Source: Amblyornis subalaris (lineage: Eukaryota; Chordata; Aves; Passeriformes; Ptilonorhynchidae). Taken from it: 64,000 nt of DNA. The stretch covers positions 16,086,151-16,150,150 of the forward strand of contig JACAXG010000009.1 in assembly GCA_018881555.1 (NCBI GenBank), read 5' to 3'. Made by a program: the position numbers and the translations under genes. This document shows, piece after piece, positions 59,585 through 64,000 of the stretch. Each line of letters opens with the position of its first letter. The first letter of the stretch is position 1. The notes under the pieces are model-generated. The model saw only the letters and a list, made by a program, of their open reading frames with translations, made no database searches and was not told the DNA's origin.

Positions 59585-61795
59585 AGCCAGAGGGAAAACA
59601 CACCAAAGCATGAGCATTCCAGGAGGCTTTAGGCCTTGACGACAGCTTCCTAACACAGGTGGCTGAGGAACCAACAAATAGACAGACTTTACTGGATCTC
59701 ATACTTACAAAAAAAGAAAGGATTATTTGTCTTGTGAAGACCAGGGCAGCCTTGGCTGAAATGACCATGACAGGAGAGCAGGATCCTGAATAGAAGGAGC
59801 AGGACTAAAGTCAGGATCACAGACTTCAGAGGAGCAGCCTTTAGTCTCTTCAGTGATGTGCTTGAAAGAACCTCATGGGAGACTGTCTTGGAGAGAAGCG
59901 AGTTCCAGGACAACTCATTAATGTTGAAGATTGACATCTTCCAAGATCAAGAATTTGAGCATATAGATGAGCAGGAGATCAAATTAAGAGGAGGCATGGA
60001 TGGATGAACAGGATCTCCCGGTTAAATATAAAAAGGAAGTGTACAAGAAGTGGAAAAAGCACAGGCAGTTGGTTTGGGAACAATGCAGAGATACTGTCCA
60101 GTAGTCCAGGAATGGAATTGAGAAAGCTAAGGCCAGTGTGGTGTTAAATCTATCGAGGAACATGGAGGGAACAAGAAAGGATCACACAAGTACATACACA
60201 GTGAAAAGAAGGGAAAACGTGGGCCTGATGCTGAATGAGGAAGGCGAAGTGACAAAGGACACAGAAAAGCCTGTGGTACTCAATGTCTTCTTTTCCTCGG
60301 TCTTTACTAATCAGCACAGCCTTAAGCAATCACTGAATGCTGAGAGTTTTGAGCAAGGAAGACTTCTGCTTGGTGGAAAAGTATCAGGTTAGAAAACGTA
60401 AGCAAACCAGATACACACAAATTCACTGGACACAGGGTGACCCTGAGTACTGAGGGAATCAACAAATGCCATTGAGAGGCCACTCAATAGTGTCTGAAAG
60501 GTTATGGGCAACTGAGTGAGGTTCTTCAGAAATGGAAGAAAGTAAATGTTACTCCTGCCTTCATGAAGGAGTGGTAAGAGTGTCTGGAGAACTACAGGCT
60601 CGTCAGTCTCACTTTGATCCCTGGAAGGTGACGGAGCAACAAATCCTAGAAACCTTTTCCAAATACACGGAGGACAAGAACTTGTTTGGAATAGTTGGTA
60701 TGGACTTACTGTAGTAATGGCACTTTCTCCCGTGAGATGACAGGCTTGGTGGATGAGAGGAGAGCAGTGGATGTTGCTTATCTAGACACTGTCTCTCCTC
60801 AAGCATTCTTATAGACAAGATGATTAAGCATGAACTGGGAGCTGGACAAGGGAATAGACAGATAACTAGCTGAACATCTAGGCCCAGAGGGTTATGATGA
60901 GGAAGCTGATCTACTTGGAGGAGAGTTCCGAGTAATGTAACTCAGGGGCTGATAGCAAGTCTTACACTATTTAACATCATCATTAGTGATGGGACAGAAG
61001 GAACCCTCAGCAAGTTTNCTGGTGATACAAAACTGGGAGTGGTAACTGATACACCAGAGGGTGGTGCTGCCATCCAGAGGGACGTGGACAAACTTGAGAA
61101 AGGGACTGACAGGAACCTAATGTAGCCCAACAAACTGAAGAGCAAAGTCCAGCACTCTGGGAAGAATAATATACCTCTGGATGCTGACAGGCGGTGAAGT
61201 GGCTTTGCAAAAAAATGCCCTACTGGTGCTGATTGGCACCAAATTGACCATGATGCAGCAAAGCACGTTTGTGGCAAGAAGGCCAGCAGTCTCTGGGGTT
61301 GCACTAGGCACAGTGCAGCCATCAGGCCAAGGGATATAATCCTACTGCTCTACTCACCCCTGACGAGGCTGCATCTGAAGAGGCGGATCTGGTTTGGGAC
61401 TCCTCAGCACAACCGAGACATTGCACCTACTGGAGTGAGTTGTGTGAAAATGATGAAGAGACTAGAGCATCTTTCATATGAGGAGACACTAAGGGAAGTG
61501 GGACTGTCTAGCCTAGCTCAAGGTTTATCTAATCAATGTGTACAAACATTCAGTGGGAGTAGTAAAACAGACAGGGTCAGGATCATTTCAGTGGTGCACA
61601 GTGACAGGAAAAGAGCCAATGGAAGCAAACAGAAACACAGAACATTCCATCTGAATATAACAAAACACCCTTTTATGGTGTGGGTGATGAAATCCCAGAC
61701 TAGGTTACTGAGAAAGGATGATATAGATGTAGTAGACATTTTAAGGACTGTAGTTGAAATCTGCTGTTTAACTGGAGGTTGATCCAATGCTCAGT
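59585..61795 (+). mobile_element. CR1 LINE relic with endonuclease and RT remnants
   Basis: The longest CR1 copy in the window (about 2.2 kb). From the 5' side it shows the end of the endonuclease domain ('DDSFLTQVAEEPT'-like at about 59636-59680, 'LLDLIL'). Next is the linker before RT ('GLMLNEEGEVTKDTEKPVV' and 'FFSSVFTNQ' at 60205-60320), then palm motif C-like 'LSKF.GDTKLG' with an N at 61018. The thumb/C-terminal region follows ('AAIQRDVDKLE', 'HRTFHLNITK'). Many stops and frameshifts break the frame, and the palm motif A region near 60760 is heavily decayed. The terminal CR1 tail repeats are not recognisable at 61795, so the 3' end is lost or diverged. Confidence 0.9.
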
Positions 61796-63187
61796 GCTTT
61801 TCCCTTCATATCTGTAATATAAAATGTGAAATTAATTCCAGCCCATTTTACAACCCTGGGAAGCAGCTACTTGTTCCTAAATTTCACACCATTTTAACTG
61901 GCTTAGTTAGTATTACTTGCAACACAATTTAAATCAGTCTTAGGTGCTTCCTACTTTCACTCCCCATTGCAATTCCAAGTCCAGCTGCAAGTGCCTTCTC
62001 CTTTTTTTTGTGCTGGTATTAGTCCCTGTTTATCCTTTAGTAAATGGATTCAAAATGACTTCTGCATGAAAAACAAGGCTTTATGTTATAATTTTGTATT
62101 TATAAGACAGTGACTTATAAGCCCAGAGCTGACCTGTTCTATTCTGTCTCAAAGAGCTTGAAGTTTTAAGTCCTCTCCAGGATTAACATGAATGTAGAGA
62201 ACCATGATCTTCCCTCCCTCCTGACTGCAAAATAACTTGATTCCTTTACCTCTTCAGAAATCTACACCCTCCTCCAATCCTGCAAGTCTGCTAGCTTCTC
62301 TAATATCTGACATCACTGACTTCTAGTCAAGACCTACCCTCAGAAATTGTCCATGTTTCTTGCCTTGCTACTTGTCACTTGATCTGACTCAATCCTCTAA
62401 ATTGAATGAACAAAAAGCAAAACAGTTTTAAAGAGGATGCACTGTTGTCTTGGTGATAATTCAAGGTTTTTTCTCTAGATGAAATATTTTATTCTCTTGT
62501 GGATTTAGTAATCTATCTTCACAAAAATTAGAAGATTGTCTAGATAAAGACACCAGTCTTACTGTCTCCTAAATTATTTTACTTGTGAGATGTGAATTTT
62601 AAGGGACAGTAAAGCATCAGTTCTAGTGATGCATTTAAAATTATGACACTGAAGAGAATTATTTGTCAGAAGGAAAGGGAGGAATGCTGTTATTGCTTTT
62701 TGCATGGAGTGACTCTTGCTTGTGAAACATCTTTTACAGTTTCAGAGATAAATCAACTGGGCTATGCTGCTGCAAACAACATTTTAAACAAAATACTACT
62801 ACGTTGGTTTTAGTAATGAGATATCCCCATTGATGTGTTGCACGTTTTAGTCATGCTGTTGATATATTTAACCAGAGTATCTAAAAATTATGAAATAGTG
62901 AATAAAATTTGTTTATTAATTTTTGGCAATGTTAAAAAGGTTTACATACATAACAATTATACACATCATATTAAGTTTGTCGTCTTACTTTAATTAAAAA
63001 ATGTTTAAACAAAAATGTATGTATTTTTCTATTTTATTTTGTGAAATTCAAACAAGATCAACATGGATCTTGTTTCATCCAATTAGAACTTGGATTATTT
63101 CACTCTGGCAATGCAAATTAACTTAGTAATCAAGGCTGATCCCTTTCCTGAGTGTGTACTGTGGACAGATTTTGAAATCTCTAACAA
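61796..63187. other. AT-rich sequence, no gene seen
   Basis: About 1.4 kb between a CR1 relic and an LTR. No exon or repeat is recognised. Confidence 0.5.
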
Positions 63188-63755
63188 TGCAATGGTTTTG
63201 GCTGATGAAGAGTTAATTTTCTACATAGTAACTAGTATAGGGCTGTGTTTTGGATTTGTGGTGAACATGGTATTGATGTCACAGGGATATTTTGGCTGTT
63301 GCTGAGCAGTGCTCACACAGCATCATGGCCTTTCCTGCCCCTTGCACCACCCCACCAGCGAGGAGGATAGGGGTGCACAAGGAGCTGGAATGGGGCACAG
63401 CCAGGACAGGTGACCCACACTGGCCATATGGCTTCATGCTCAGCATATAAAGCTGGAGGAAGAAGAAGGAAGAAGGTACATTATTAATGATGGCTTTTGT
63501 CTTCCCAAACAACCATTTCAAGTAATGGAGCCCTGCTGTCCTGGAGATGGATGAACTCCTGCTTGCTCATGGGAAATGGTTAGTGAATTCCTTGTTTTCC
63601 TTTGGTTGTCTGTGTTGCTTTTGCTCTACCTATTACCTATCTTTATCTCAATATAAAACCTTTCTCACTTTTACTCTTGAATTGTCTCACTCATCCCATC
63701 AAGTGAATGAGCAGCTGTCTGGGGCTCTGTTGCTGGCTAGGGCTAAATGACAAGA
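63188..63755 (+). mobile_element. Near full-length solo LTR (avian ERVL-type family)
   Basis: A 568-bp LTR running from TGCAATGGTTTTGGCTGATG to GGCTAAATGACAAGA, matching the four related copies in the window and the most complete of them. In order it has a 5' block ('GGGCTGTGTTTTGGATTTGT'), a GC-rich middle ('CTTGCACCACCCCACCAGCG'), a TATA region (63444-63452), a 'TGTCTTCCCAAACAACC' block and the family 3' end. The last bases are mutated (expected CA, found GA), and no target duplication was found, so the copy is old. No internal proviral sequence is visible before the window ends. Confidence 0.9.
63444..63452 (+). promoter_or_regulatory. LTR TATA-like box (CATATAAAG)
   Basis: This lies about 310 bp before the LTR's 3' end, in the context GCTCAGCATATAAAGC. 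It is likely the core promoter of this LTR family; it is absent from the deleted copy at 15593 and present as a complement at 38255 in the nested copy. Confidence 0.5.
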
Positions 63756-63887
63756 GAGATCCAAATCAAATCATTATTATCCTATTAGTGCTTTACTTAT
63801 ATATGATTGGATACTTCTACTTGTACCAAGGTCTTTTTTACTTTATGGGAAAATAAGCAAAACTCAAAAAACAACCCTCCCCCCCAC
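63756..63887. other. Short flank, no feature seen
   Basis: AT-rich sequence between the LTR and the terminal purine tract, with a C8 run around 63878-63885. Confidence 0.5.
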
Positions 63888-64000
63888 AAGAAAAAAGAAA
63901 GAGAAAAAGGAAAAGGGAAAAGGAAAAGGAAAAGGAAAAGGAAAAGGAAAAGGAAAAGGAAAAGGAAAAGGAAAAGAAGGAAAAGAAAGAAAAAGAAAAA
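63888..64000. repeat. Purine-only tract with (GGAAAA)n
   Basis: From 63888 to the end of the window the plus strand has only A and G. The central part (about 63909-63976) is a regular GGAAAA hexamer array of about 11 units. The tract continues past the window edge, so its length is unknown. Mirror-symmetric purine tracts can form triplex (H-)DNA and often end contigs. Confidence 0.95.

Noticed and set aside
61435..61782. 115-codon plus-strand frame starting MSCVKMMKRLEHLSYEE
   Set aside because: It is the decayed C-terminal part of the CR1 at 59585-61795, not an independent gene.
1..64000. tRNA, rRNA, snRNA, CRISPR arrays and bacterial regulatory sites
   Set aside because: Read through by eye; no cloverleaf-like box A/B pair, snRNA core or regularly spaced direct repeat was found, and the sequence is vertebrate in character. 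A covariance-model scan would be decisive.
63188..64000. A provirus starting with the LTR at 63188
   Set aside because: Only flank-like AT-rich DNA and a purine tract follow; no primer-binding-site or gag-like sequence is seen, so a solo LTR is the simpler reading.

Overview
The window is AT-rich, non-coding vertebrate DNA, almost certainly from a bird. The diagnostic signal is its repeat content: many CR1 LINE fragments with the avian 3' tail (short ATTCTATG-type repeats), plus several solo LTRs of endogenous retroviruses that look like known avian families. No coding exon, tRNA or rRNA, and no bacterial-style operon, could be supported. The long open frames are chance AT-rich frames, frames inside CR1/LTR relics, or their antisense shadows. 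Single isolated N bases (21 seen) suggest masked or uncertain calls in an assembly.

Layout. 1-14 kb: apparently unique AT-rich sequence with one decayed LTR 3' end (5278-5554) and a 22-bp perfect AT palindrome. 14.2-15.9 kb: a minus-strand CR1 of about 1.2 kb, then an internally deleted LTR with a perfect 5-bp target duplication. 16-20.3 kb: unique. 20.3-23.35 kb: a plus-strand CR1 with reverse-transcriptase remnants, an internal deletion and a CR1 tail inserted in it, then a much older CR1 on the minus strand. 25.2-26.3 kb: a 1.09-kb minus-strand LTR with a 5-bp target duplication and internal 46-bp tandem units. 26.3-34.5 kb: unique, with an AT-palindrome cluster and the best-looking candidate conserved non-coding stretch (29.6-30.0 kb). 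34.5-39.3 kb: CR1 fragments and a three-layer nest (CR1 split by an ERVL-type LTR, itself split by an ERVK-type LTR). 41.4-42.1, 46.9-47.15 and 50.0-50.4 kb: CR1 fragments. 47.46-47.80 kb: an ERVK-type solo LTR. 52.9-54.4 kb: a CR1 5' region with an ORF1 esterase relic, abutting the 3' half of an LTR. 54.84 kb: a perfect (TAA)26 microsatellite. 59.6-61.8 kb: a 2.2-kb CR1 relic with endonuclease and RT remnants. 63.2-63.76 kb: a near full-length LTR. The window ends inside a purine-only (GGAAAA)n tract.

The window is best read as an intergenic region or a very large intron in which transposon layers record a relative chronology. Nothing amounts to an undescribed functional system. The items most worth checking are the nested insertions with exact target duplications, the CR1 ORF1 relic, and the candidate conserved non-coding blocks. 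Family-level LTR and CR1 assignments come from recognising consensus-like sequence by eye, not from a database search.
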